This document shows, in pieces, positions 31,152 through 41,760 of a stretch of DNA of 64,000 nt. The notes below the pieces were generated by a model. That model was not told the origin of the DNA and made no database searches. It saw only the letters and a list, made by a program, of their open reading frames with translations. Within the stretch, counting starts at the first letter, position 1, and each line of letters begins with the position of its first letter. A program made the translations under genes and the position numbers. This DNA is from Tranzscheliella williamsii (taxonomy: Eukaryota; Basidiomycota; Ustilaginomycetes; Ustilaginales; Ustilaginaceae), in assembly GCA_023212725.1 (NCBI GenBank), contig JALBYF010000004.1, positions 310,001-374,000 on the forward strand, given 5' to 3'.

Positions 31152-32038
31152 CTAGAGGCTCTCCATCTGCTGGACCACCTCGTCAAGCTCGCGCTTCGAG
31201 GCCTGGTATCGCTCTTGAGCTTCCTCGTACTTCTGCTCCCAGTGGTCTCGCTCTTGTTCCACTCGTTGCACCTGTCGCTCAAAGTGCTCTGCCTTGACAT
31301 CGACTTGTCGCAATCTACATTCAAGAGTTGCCGCAAATAGCGTAAGAGGAGATAAGACACGGCAAAATTGTCAGTTACGAGATCGGCCTTGGAAGGACGC
31401 ATGGCGGCAGTTCTACAACGTACTTGTCCGTAGTTTCTCTAAGGTTCTTTTCGGCAGTGTCTAGCTCGCTTTCGAGAAGGGCCACCTTTCGCTGCAGGGA
31501 CTCGCTGTTGGTGGCATTGGACTCGTGCTCCTCTCGCACGGCCTTGTGCTCAGACACCTTGCCCTCGAGCTTCTCGAGCTCCGACTCTGCTACGGACAGC
31601 TTGTGCTGCAAAGAAGCGATCTCCTGGTCCTTGGTCAGAAGCTCCTGTTCGAGCTGCTTGTTTCGTGCTGAGAACTCGTCAGCTCGCTCGATAGCGGCAT
31701 CAGCCTCCACTCGAAGCGAGTTCAGTTTCTGAGAACGTATTCGGCCATACCATGTCAGTTAACTGCGAACATCCGAAGCTAGCCTCGAAGCTATGTGCTT
31801 CTGGTTCGGTGCTAGCTTACCTCTTTGATGCGGTCCTATTGGTGATAAGTCATCACCACAATAAACGCAAGCAAGATCAGAGAAAAGGGCCTACGGTCAG
31901 CAGAATGTTGTTGCTCCACTTGCTCGGCTACCTTCCTTCGAGGCGGTGCAACAGACAAGGCCGCGGCATGCTACGACCCGCGGCCTTGCCGTGTTGGCTT
32001 GATCAAAAGGAAGGTGCCGCATGTTGGAGACTCACCAT
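31152..32038 (-). CDS. TPM1: tropomyosin, four exons including an ATG-only coding exon and a 15-nt microexon
   Basis: Coding exons: 32038-32036 (ATG only), 31835-31821 (15 nt, DRIKE), 31728-31424 and 31314-31152, total 161 aa. Introns run GTGAGT-TAG (200 nt), GTAAGC-CAG (92 nt) and GTACGT-TAG (109 nt). The protein begins MDRIKEKLNSLRVEAD and is one continuous coiled coil, with NLRETTDKLRQVDVKAEHFERQVQRVEQERD and the end ELDEVVQQMESL, closely following fission yeast Cdc8, which is also 161 aa. Tropomyosin binds along actin cables and contractile-ring filaments. The Met-Asp start suits N-terminal acetylation by NatB, important for yeast tropomyosin. The microexon is a multiple of three, so skipping would keep the frame. 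Confidence 0.9.
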
Positions 32039-33076
32039 AATGTATACGTCGAAGGGAGCTAGGCGGAGGAAGGAGTTATGTGACGAGGTGGTAAAGGTGA
32101 TGGTGACGGGCAGGTGACGAGCGATATGATCGATATAGTAGCTAGCTGATGGGGCGCAGCAGGGCGAGCTGCGAAATCTCGCCTCACTGGGCTGAGCGCA
32201 TGTTTGAAGCAGCGCGGTTGTGTGTTGTGTGTGTGTGTTTCTGTGTGCTTTACGTGGCGTGTGCGCGCTTATCCTTTCCATCCTCGCCGCACAGTTCAAC
32301 GACCATCGCTTCCGCGAAGCACTTGAGAAAATTCAGTCTATTAACAGCGCGCTACAACTGGCCATCCGCTGTCACTTCAAATGTCCGCCAGGGGCTTCGG
32401 ATTTGAGATTAGATTTTATTGATTCGACTAATGGCTTTCTTCAATTCGTGCACCTGATCTGGGCACAGACTAGTAACAAATCGAGTCGAGAGTAGGCGCG
32501 CGCTGGCCGTCCGGCTGATCGCCTACTTGGGCGCTATGGCTGTGCCCATCTGCTTTCCGCCGCTGCTTGACAGGGGTCTCTTGTCGTCATCGTCGACAAG
32601 GCATAAACTCCTAGCCAGATTGGGCCCACAACTGCTCACAAAGCGCACAGACTTGGACAGCCCCTAACTACAGATGGCTCCTGACACGCCTCGTCGTCCT
32701 TTGACAACCCGTTGCAACAATCGCATACGGTGAGAGACACTATGTCATTGGAGAAAACATATTGAATTATAGAGGAAACGACCCAGAATTGACTAAGATA
32801 GACCGAGGTGACCCCAAGAAAGAACCCAAAGGAGAGATGAAACATGCTGAGAAACAGAAAGAAGGCCCGCATCGTGTATGTGTGCGTGACCTGAAGCGTG
32901 GAAACATGGGTATATGGAAGGCTTGCGAATAGGAAGTCGGCGGTAAAACCATGTGTAACCAGCCGAATCGGTTGGTCCTAGCAAAGCTGATCGAATGGTA
33001 AGCGGGTTTTGGTAGCATCGTTTCAGTATGGTCGAGACGGCGAGGAAACAGCGTTAAAGCATGGCGATTGGTGTAA
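32039..33076. other. spacer: tropomyosin 5' leader/promoter and 3' end of the response regulator gene
   Basis: 1.04 kb with no recognisable gene. It includes TG-rich sequence (about 32218-32260) just upstream of the tropomyosin ATG exon and AT-rich sequence near 32400-32440. The open frames are short and lack splice partners. Confidence 0.4.
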
Positions 33077-34555
33077 TTAGGCTGTGCCCCCGACCACGGC
33101 ATCGTGACGGCCGAGATTGAGCGCATTGAGACGGGAAGCAAACATTGACGAGTCGTTGTCAAGCTCCGAGGTATTATGCTCGTGCGAATAATTGTAGCCT
33201 TGAGTGATGTGGTCTAGAGCATCCAGATGAGAATGCGGACCGTAGTCCTTTGGCGCAGATGCTAGCAAGCCATCGTCGGCGCAAGGACTGAAAAGGGATT
33301 TGGAAGAGGCATCGTCCACAGATTCCAGATCCGGTGGCGACGACATCGGCGTCGTGAGCGTTGATACAGAACTTGTGCCCCGTCTGTCAAAGCAAAAGGA
33401 AGCCGACACTGACCTTGTGCATGACGAAGTCGTCGAATGTTGCTGGCTGGAATCGTCCGATTGTGCACAAGGCAAGCATTCTCGTTCAGCCCAATCACTG
33501 CCATCGCCATTGGTCCGAGGTGGGTCAAGCGGTCGAATGCTTGGCCGCATAAATGGCTCGACAAAATCCGAGGGTGTGGCGGTGTGTACTCGTTTCATGG
33601 TAATAGGTGACGCATCGAGCAAGTAAGCGGGAGAGCTGGTCCGGTGGATGGGAGTGGGTCGTACTAGTAAAGCCGATCGCGCAGCGACTTCGGTTCGTTG
33701 ATCTTGCGAACAAATCTCTTGTTCAACAAGCTCTTTGAACGAAGCGGCGTGTTGAGCATCTTGCTGTACTAACTCAGAGCGAACCAGAAGAAGGTTATCA
33801 GAACGCGGTGAGCTGAAGGACGACCGCCGCGGCTCCGAGATGGTCGCAGACCTGGAGACGGTCATAGCCTTACGATCTCGCAGCGATTTCAGAGTCTGCT
33901 CCCTCAGCATCGTGGCAAATTGCGTCGGGTTGCCGTAACCAGTAGTGACCGAGTCGTTGACCATGGCAGGACTGCTAGCATCTGTCGGGATAAAGAAAAG
34001 GCGTTCATGCAAGGAGGTCGGAGGCAGAGGAGGAGAAACCTCATCGCCATCTACCAATATCGGAGTGACAGAGCCTTGAGCCTTACTAGCTTCGAAAGAA
34101 AGGGGACAAAGATACTGCTGAAAATGATGGAAGCGTACGGGCTTGCAGATCATGCCGTCCATGCGTACACGACGGTACAACGCGGCTGGAGCGTCGCCAA
34201 CATTGGTGGTGACAGCGACAATATGAGCGTTGCGATTAGCGGGCAGTATGCCATCTTCGCCCGCACGAATGCGTCGCGCGCATTCAACACCGTCGAGATA
34301 GGGCATCTCAATGTCCATAAAGATGAGGTCAAAGACCTGAGTCCTTAATGTGTGGAGAGCCTTGAGTCCGCTGTCCAGACTGACGGGAGGCCGTGCCAGG
34401 ACATGATCGAAACGTCGCTTGAGCAAGGTGCTGAGTACAGAGAGGTTGACGGAGTTATCGTCCACCAGCAAGATGCGTAGCGAGTTGCTAGCAGGTAGTG
34501 GCGATCGGGACCTGGTGTCGACGGTAAGAGACGGTATTGCTGCGCGGGATGACAT
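33077..34555 (-). CDS. orphan response regulator with N-terminal REC domain
   Basis: 492 aa from ATG 34555. Residues about 24-145 form a receiver domain: LRILLVDDNSVNLSVLSTLL with acidic pocket D32/D33, phosphoacceptor D81 in IFMDIEMPYLDG, T116 in VAVTTN and K138 in CKP. The remaining 340 residues are Ser-rich and disordered with no DNA-binding, kinase or HSF domain. It is therefore not Skn7 (HSF domain), nor Rim15 (kinase). It may resemble Srr1-type stand-alone regulators of Candida or an Ssk1/Mcs4 relative, but in Ssk1 the REC domain is C-terminal. It should accept phosphate from an HPt protein such as Ypd1. Promoter is the 2.2-kb spacer shared with KAR9. Confidence 0.75.
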   Translation of the reverse strand: MSSRAAIPSLTVDTRSRSPLPASNSLRILLVDDNSVNLSVLSTLLKRRFDHVLARPPVSLDSGLKALHTLRTQVFDLIFMDIEMPYLDGVECARRIRAGEDGILPANRNAHIVAVTTNVGDAPAALYRRVRMDGMICKPVRFHHFQQYLCPLSFEASKAQGSVTPILVDGDEVSPPLPPTSLHERLFFIPTDASSPAMVNDSVTTGYGNPTQFATMLREQTLKSLRDRKAMTVSRSATISEPRRSSFSSPRSDNLLLVRSELVQQDAQHAASFKELVEQEICSQDQRTEVAARSALLVRPTPIHRTSSPAYLLDASPITMKRVHTATPSDFVEPFMRPSIRPLDPPRTNGDGSDWAERECLPCAQSDDSSQQHSTTSSCTRSVSASFCFDRRGTSSVSTLTTPMSSPPDLESVDDASSKSLFSPCADDGLLASAPKDYGPHSHLDALDHITQGYNYSHEHNTSELDNDSSMFASRLNALNLGRHDAVVGGTA

Positions 34556-36751
34556 AGAGACGTCGTGCCGGTCGAAGAAAGCGTGCTCTTCGACAATGGC
34601 GAGATAAGATGGGTTCCGGACGTCCCTCTGGATAAAGAGATTTAAAGCGTTTGCAGCAGCTAGGGTTTTGCAAAGCAGCTAACGCTTATCCAACACGCTA
34701 ATAGAGAATGCCGCGTGCTTGATTTGCGGTCATGCAATGTTGGAACGGACGGTATAGATACTTGCTGAGACCCGGTATTCAAGTTTTGCAGAGTAGTGCG
34801 AAGGGTTGGTGGGACGCGTAGATGATCGTGGCCAATGGGACGATACTGACAACGGTGCCGAACATTTAGACGCTCAGGAGAAAGCAACTGTTGCTGTCGA
34901 TGGTGGGTCGTCAGGATTGATAATCCGAGTGTCAAGATGAGGTGGATGAGTATGGCGCTGGGTGGGGGTGGTGCTGTTGGTGGTGGTGGGTGCTGGATAG
35001 GGAGAAGGCGCAGCGCACGATAGACAGGTAAGTTAGTTTTGTTCAGAATAGACGGTAAAGCATTGGCGGCTGCGAAAAAAGAAAAGCAGGACTTGAGCAC
35101 CAGAAGTGGAGATCCGGCGGTGGGCCAGTGTTGGCGTTTTCCGGCGTCGGGGCCCGGCTGCCATAGAAGATCTAGGCGGAAGAGCTAGGCGGAAGAGCAA
35201 GGCGAACGATGAGTGTACCAGCCAGTGACAGTGTCAAGTGCATGGAACTGGCCGCTCGATGCTCGCAATCGCGATGGTTGTGGCGACTGCAAGGCTGCAG
35301 GCGGAAACAGACATGCAACAACGGGGTTTACCTAAAGCTCGGTGTTACACAGCTCTAGTGCCCAAAACGGTCATGCAGCAAGACAACCTCCACTTTCAGG
35401 GACGATCGTGGAATGCAAGCGGGCCCTGTCTGCAGCGGGTGTACCGTGGGATAGCGATCGGTATCTGATGCCGGTGGAAAGCAGGCCAATTTCACTAGTA
35501 CTCGATTGTATTCGTCGACTACTCTTTAAAGACGCCGAGAATGGTTTCCTTTTGTAAGAACGTCGCAGCAAATCCCGTTCATGCGCCTAAACCGTATCGG
35601 CACGCATCATGAATCTACGCACTTTCATTAAGCCCTCTTTTCAACCCTCGGCACAGAAAAGACAACCCTCAATTCGTTGCCAGCAACGTTATTCAATCAG
35701 CCATGGTCATGTGGATGGCCGTGCATTCCACATGATGTGATCTTACACAGCCGTACCCAGACTGGCTCCTATCCTGCTCGCTAGCGGGGCGGATGGATCC
35801 ATGCTTTCGGTTAGTATCCAGAGCCGGGGTCTCGATCGAGCAAGTGTAAGTAAGTTGTAGATGCTTCGCAGCCAAGGCCTCCTTTATTGGCGCGTCATCC
35901 ACGCCTACCCCTGCTAGCCCACGTCTGAAATTCGCGTCGGGGGTTCAAGTAGAACTACGCGCCGATGCTCGCATCGTCTTCGAGAAAGTGCCACGCATCG
36001 GTGACGCCGGCATTTGGACGCTGCCATCGAGACTCTTTGCATACAGCTCAACATTAGACGGCCGGTAGCAGTGGAAATGTTGTCAATCGCAAAGTAGACC
36101 TCGCTTCCGTGTTTCATCTGATGGGCGGACGAATCTGAACCGCAGCTACAACCTGGGCCGTAATTTCTGGTGCGGCATCTCCCGATCGATGAGGAGCTTT
36201 GGAACAATGTCGAAGCGGTGCAGTCCGTAGGCAGTGCAAGGCAAGAGTCAATTCGGGCCATCTCGACCAACGACTTCAGATAAGCCAGCTCAGGCGATGA
36301 AGCAGCAGCAACCTGTGACTAGTCCAACGTGCCCAAGCGAAAGACATACAAAAGCTAAGCAGATTCAACGCGGGTGTAAGCATGTTAGATTGTCACTGCA
36401 CATGTTGGTGTTGGTCTCGACACGCGTAAAGCTTTTTGGCAACTGCCCCGTACGGTAGGATGCTTTCGACGCGCAGGGTCCGCCTCCATCTTCACCTCAT
36501 GCCAAAGCCTACTCAAAAACAACCACTCCTTCAGCATCTTTCACGCTTCACCTTACAGTTGCGCCCCTGCTAAGCCTTTTCTATACGGTAGCGGTGGCAG
36601 TCCGTCTGTGCGTCGCACACAACAGTCAAGCCTATCATCGACGATCAGATAGATACTCACGCCGCGACGGCAATGCAAGACTACGCTTAGAGCCAGCAAG
36701 ACAGAGATACACGGCCATTCGGGCACCTCTTCTTGGTCCCCTGGCCCCGGC
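34556..36751. other. 2.2-kb divergent spacer between the response regulator and KAR9
   Basis: No supportable gene. It contains a 13-bp tandem duplication (35172-35197) and an ACGCGT site at 36422-36427, 325 bp before the KAR9 ATG. The size is large for this window and suggests extended regulatory sequence or an unannotated RNA. Confidence 0.4.
35172..35197 (+). repeat. 13-bp tandem duplication
   Basis: CTAGGCGGAAGAG is present twice without spacer (35172-35184 and 35185-35197) in the response-regulator/KAR9 spacer. Confidence 0.85.
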
Positions 36752-39700
36752 ATGTCAGTCATTAACAGCTTTTCCACATCCCAGCCCGGCCTTCGTCCCG
36801 GTGATGCAGGTGCCGAAACGGAAGCCCATCCAAGCAAACAAGAGGCAGGTCCCATAGCAGATAGATCCATCATGCTGAACCGCGCTTCCGTCCTCGGGGA
36901 ACAGAGACAACCTGCAGCCGACGGCTCCAGCATTGCTGCTGCACATACCGGCAGCTTCTCCCGTTCGCAAGCAGTGTCCACCCCTCCTCGCCGCACGGCA
37001 GGCCATGGCCGTTCGGCTTCAACGCTGAGCACGGCCAGCAGTATATCGTGAGTCCACTGCCTTCTCCCCACCAGATCTTCGTCGGCACAGACTAAGCACC
37101 GCATATGTCCTCATTGGTTCTCCTCCCATCCGCAGTATCCCTTCGCGGTCCTCGTCGGTTATAATGAGCCCAACCGCAGTTCCTATTCGCTCCTCTTCCA
37201 TCCTGCCGGTCCCGCATAAGCCTTTACCTGCGTCCCGGCAGACGGGCGTATCCCCAACGCCATCCGAACTGGCCGACACGATCGCTGGCCTCAAACTCGG
37301 AGATCATGACGAGTATGACGAGATTGAGAACAGTAGAGGCTCGGACAATCTCCGGACCCCGCAACTGCCTTCCGATCCCTTTGCGACCAACCCCTTTGGG
37401 TCTTTACTACCTTCGAGTTCACCGCGTAGTCCTCACCACGGTCACGCCGACCCTCCGGGGTCATTAGGCGTTTCTTCAGATCACAGCCCTTTTGATGACA
37501 GTATGAGGGAAGTCTCCGAGGACATCAACGAGGCCAGTCAGGGCATTGAGGATCTTCAAAATCATATCTTCATGATTGAGGAGCAGCGACATAATGGCGG
37601 CACCACTGTTGCAGGCGAACTCGAGACTACTCGCGATCCAGCCAGCCTCGACTGCTTGTCGCAAGCAGCTTGTGAGAACCCGAGTCTTAGCGGCGTGGAG
37701 CTTGCACTGATGCAGCTGGACGAAAAGCTGGAGGCCCTCTCACGCTCCATGCAGCAGCTTGAGGTGAGAGTACACGAGATTTGCGGACCTTTGCAAGACC
37801 CTGAAGCTGGCGACATGTCCATTATCGACAAGCAAGTCTCCGCCTGGCGAGAGCGAGATCGCCGTGGAAGCTTTGGCAGCATGAATAGCTGCAGCACGTT
37901 TGATGATATGCTCTTTCCCGCCTTCGCTCCGGCCATGACACCTATGATGCTGAAAAGAAATTACGACCAGCTGTGCGAACAGTGGACGTCGGTGCAACAG
38001 GACATCGACTCACTGAAAAAGGAGCTGGCCGATGACAAATACCTCAGCGTCTTCTCTTCCGTCAGTGATCAAGCCGAAGGAATGATGGATAGTCTAGACA
38101 AGGCAGTGGCCCTGTGTCGAGCCTTTGTTACACAGTTCAACCAGGACTACAGAGCCGGCCTGGTCCAGCAGGCGGCGCAGGAGAATGACCTGGAATCCGA
38201 CTATGATACGAGCGCCAAGCAAGAAGAACTGGGATCGCTAATGAAAACGTTTTCGGTCAAAAAGTCTTACTATCTGCCAGCCTGTCAACAGGTCTTCAAT
38301 AGTCTTGAGAAAGGTACCAGGGAGCGGCAGACGTCTAACGGCACCATCCTACGACGTTTGGCCGACCTCCGCTCTCGATGGAGACTGTTGCGAGATACGA
38401 TGAGCAAGACGGAAAAGGATATGAAGCGAGCGGAACTGCTGTTCAAGCGAGTACGATCGGACAGCAGCAGCTCAAGCTTGACCAACGAGATGGCCAGCCC
38501 CACAGGATCGATATCCAGTTTACCTCACGTACCAGGCAAGCTCAGATCTAGCGCCTCGGTCCAGTCTGGCCTTGGCAACGGCACGCCTTCGCGCTCCTCG
38601 GTCGTCTTGGGGGCCAAGACGGCACCACTAAGGCCGCCAGTACGCGTTGCAAGTGGCCCCAGCCCCTTAGCCTCGAGCTCATCTGTCGGGTCGAATCTTT
38701 CCAATACACCGCCAGCATTACCAACCAAGAGCCGTCTTCGCCGCATTTCAGCAACTGCCGAGTCGTTGGGAATGCAGGGACGGCCACCCTCGACGCCTTC
38801 ACGCCCAGGCACATCCAGGCCGTTGAGCGAGGCTCGAACGGAAACTGTCAATCGACATTGGAGAGGGAATGGAACGTCTCTGACCGCGGATCCCGAAACG
38901 CCGGTAAGAAACCGCGCCACATCGACCGCCAATCTGGCTACGGGCGCAGTGGAGACAGGCATCCTCGGTCGAAGTCCAGCTAGACCGCAGTCCATCGTGG
39001 GACGTGCTGACCTGAGTGGCCGGAGAGCCGCCGAGACCAGTGCAACGCCGATACGACATCCCCCTTCTAGCTTTCGGTCGTCTTGGTTGGGCTTGGAAAC
39101 CGACGCGGGTTCGAGGTGCAGAACGTCACAGCCGCAGCCGCAGGCAGCCTGGCCGCTGAACGGCTCGACGCCTTCCGCTTCACCGAATGAGCCAGCCAGG
39201 CATTCCTTACGGGCGGCTTCTAAGCATGAACTCGCGGCGAACGATGCTCGGCCCTTCCCGTCTTGCTCTCCCGAGGCCACAACGGGTGAGTCGATGGAGT
39301 ATCTGCACTCGAATCCAGCTCGCCCTGCTTCGTCAGCCGGACAATACTATCGACCACCTTCGTCGCAGGGCCATGTGGGCGAGGGCACGGGGAGGAAGCG
39401 CGAATCAATGATCCCACGGCTGTCAGTGCGCGTTGCTGAGGGTGGACAGGTGCCGAGCCGGCCGGGCTCGGCCATGTCGCAGGCGTCCAGCTCGACGCCT
39501 GTGAGATACACCGGCGCGTCGAGGTTGACGATGCAGACGCCGGAGCCGACGATTGTGGCGCGCGCGCAGAGACTGAGTATGTATGCGCGCGCGCCGTCCA
39601 CGGGCGTGGCGGGCGGGGTGGGGGGGCGGGGAGCTAGCCGGCCGCCGACGGTACGGCGGGGCGGGGTGGATGCGAGTGGGCGGACGACGCGGCTGTCGGC

Positions 39701-40217
39701 GGCTGCGCTTGCAGCGGTGCCGACGGCGGAGCCTGGGGCGTCGCTGTCGCGGACGAGTGTCTCCAACCTGCGTTTGCAGGCGGGGCGAACGACGCCGACG
39801 TTGAGCGACAATGGTTCCGCGGGGGGGATGTCGACGGGGACGTGGTACGCGGGCGGCGCGCGCTCGGTCGCCGGCAGCCACTACGCCACGACCCCCATCG
39901 AACCCTACCGCCCCAACCCCAACGACGCACTGGACATCGAAGTCGCCGCCATCTGCAACAGCCTCGGCGTCGCCCTCCACCGCATCGACCCACCCCTCCC
40001 CCGCGGCTTCCACCTCGAACAAGGCCCCGGAAAGGACAACCGCGCGCGCTACGAAATCGCCGCCAAACCCGTCGCCGTCCGCCTCCTCGAACTCCACCGC
40101 CCCACCGCCTCCGCCGGCGCCCGCGCGGGCACCAAGGCCAAAAAGATCCTCGTCCGCGTCGGCGGCGGCTGGCAAGACCTCGAGCAATGGCTCCTCGCCC
40201 GCCTCAGCGTCATGTAA
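36752..40217 (+). CDS. KAR9: Kar9-like microtubule/spindle-positioning protein with C-terminal GAR domain
   Basis: Two exons, 36752-37047 and 37136-40217, joined across an 88-nt intron (GTGAGT to CGCAG) give 1125 aa. After a disordered N-terminus, helical sequence at about 225-530 matches the Kar9 family: LKRNYDQLCEQWTSVQQDIDSLKKEL, DKYLSVFSSVSDQAEGMMDSLDKAV, FSVKKSYYLPACQQVFNSLEKG and RRLADLRSRWRLLRDTMSK. A basic Ser/Pro-rich region follows with an S-M-I-P motif near residue 856, the EB1/Bim1-binding SxIP type, set among Arg/Lys. The C-terminus (about 1025-1125) has KKILVRVGGGWQDLEQWLLAR, the core of a GAS2-related (GAR) microtubule-binding domain. Kar9 links microtubule plus ends to myosin V for spindle orientation and karyogamy. 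The family call comes from the helical block and architecture. Confidence 0.78.
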
Positions 40218-40389
40218 CCGGCCGCCCAATTCTACCCCCACCCCGCACAGAATCACAACGACAGAATCCAGGACGTGGACAAAAGCGGGTGAACAGCTTA
40301 GGCCAGCTTGTGGCGAGCAAGAGATACAAGTACAAGGGGCGAGCGGGTAGTCTGCGGACTCGGTGAGTGCGGCGGTCTATGCGGGCGAT

Positions 40390-41196
40390 CTATGGGGACT
40401 CGTGGAGTGCGGCGGCGTCAGCGGCCAGATTGTGGATCTTGAGCTGCTCGATCTGGTACTGGAGGTCGTTGATGTCGATCTTGTCGAACCTGCGCTGGCG
40501 CGGGGTGCCGGGGGGGAGGGGGAAGGAGGTGTCGGGTTCTGGAGAGACGGCGATGTACCTGCGCTTGGGCTTGGTGGAGGAGGGGTGCGGGGTGGCGGCG
40601 AGTTCCTTGGCGCGGAACGTCTGTGGTGCGAGCTGCTTGATTGGGAAGCGCAGCGCCGAGAGCGACGTTGCAGCGGAGGGCGCAGGCGTTGGAGCAGCCG
40701 CAGGCGCAGGGTCGACGTAGTAGTAGTGGACGTAGCCAGGCGCGGTGGCAAAGATGGTGTGGTCCTTGCCAATCGCGGCATTCGGGCCCGGGTGCCACGA
40801 CGTGCCGCGCTGCCGGAAGATGATCTGGCCCGGGTAGACCAGCTGGCCTGTACGGCAGCAAGAGCGCAGCAGAGCGGCGTAAAGATGTCAGTAATCAACG
40901 CCGTCACTAATCCGCGCCGCCAGTAAGGCGAGGGCGACGTGCGGGAGAGAGGCACGCTACGTACCGGTCTGCTTCTTGTAGCCCAAGCGTTTACCGGGAG
41001 AGTTGCGGTTGTTCTTGGTAGAGCCACCGCCACGCTTGGTCGAGTTACGGGTCTGGATGGAGCCCTGGAATGCGAACGCGGGCAGAAGCGGCGTGGCCAT
41101 GGAGACGCTCGACGAAGCGATGGCCAGCGAGGCAGGTGCGTGGGCGGCCACGGCGGAGCGCCGCAACAGCGCTGGTGCGCCTGCGATGAGAACCAT
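40390..41196 (-). CDS. MRP7: mitochondrial large-subunit ribosomal protein bL27m
   Basis: Two exons, 41196-40965 and 40847-40390, with a 117-nt intron (GTACGT to TACAG) encode 229 aa. A presequence-like N-terminus ([21 protein letters not shown]) precedes the bL27 signature [47 protein letters not shown]; the intron falls inside the Gly codon of KKQTG. The core continues [24 protein letters not shown]-terminal extension of about 100 residues, Pro/Ala-rich then helical ([26 protein letters not shown]), is typical of fungal Mrp7. bL27m lies near the peptidyl-transferase site. The gene is convergent with KAR9 (172 bp) and divergent from TIM23. Confidence 0.93.
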
Positions 41197-41760
41197 TGTG
41201 GGAGATCGACGGCGCCGGTAGGGGGAAGGTGGTGGTCGAACTCACAGGGACCATGTTGCCCCGCTTCGCCGCTGTCCAAAGTCACACTTTCCTACGATCC
41301 AAATCAAAGGCCTTGTGAGAGGAGGAAAAAGGCTAGAGGTCACGTGGCGGTGATGACTAAGCAGGGAGTGGGAGCGGGCGGGCTGGATTCAGGATTTTTT
41401 TGTAATTCTTGGAAGAAGGCAGAAGAAAGCGCAGCCGTGGATGATTAGATTTGTGGCACATTTCAAGCAGGCCTTTGGGCTCAGCCAGCTTCGCAAGCTT
41501 AGCACGCCCGATGGGAAGCGTAGCTAAGCCTGCCGTTCAGCTTTGCGATTCAATCCGAATTTACATTCACTGATTTCACACTCGACCCAAGGAAGGATGG
41601 CTCGCTCCTCCTTGTTCTTCTCCATCCTGCTTCTCATCACCGTCTCCAGGCCATCCTACCTCGCCGTTCTTTCTCTTCGGCAACTCGATTCCCACCAAGC
41701 CGGCCACGTTGTGCATTCGGCTGCCTCCTTGGACCCGTGCGCACCGGTTTCTGCCTCGAT
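41197..41760. promoter_or_regulatory. shared divergent promoter of bL27m and TIM23
   Basis: 564 bp between start codons of two nuclear genes for mitochondrial proteins. AT-richer near 41390-41600. No gene or CCAAT box is evident. Co-regulation is inferred from arrangement only. Confidence 0.5.

Noticed and set aside
33077..34555. Skn7 or Rim15 identity for the REC protein
   Set aside because: No HSF-type DNA-binding domain and no kinase domain in the frame.
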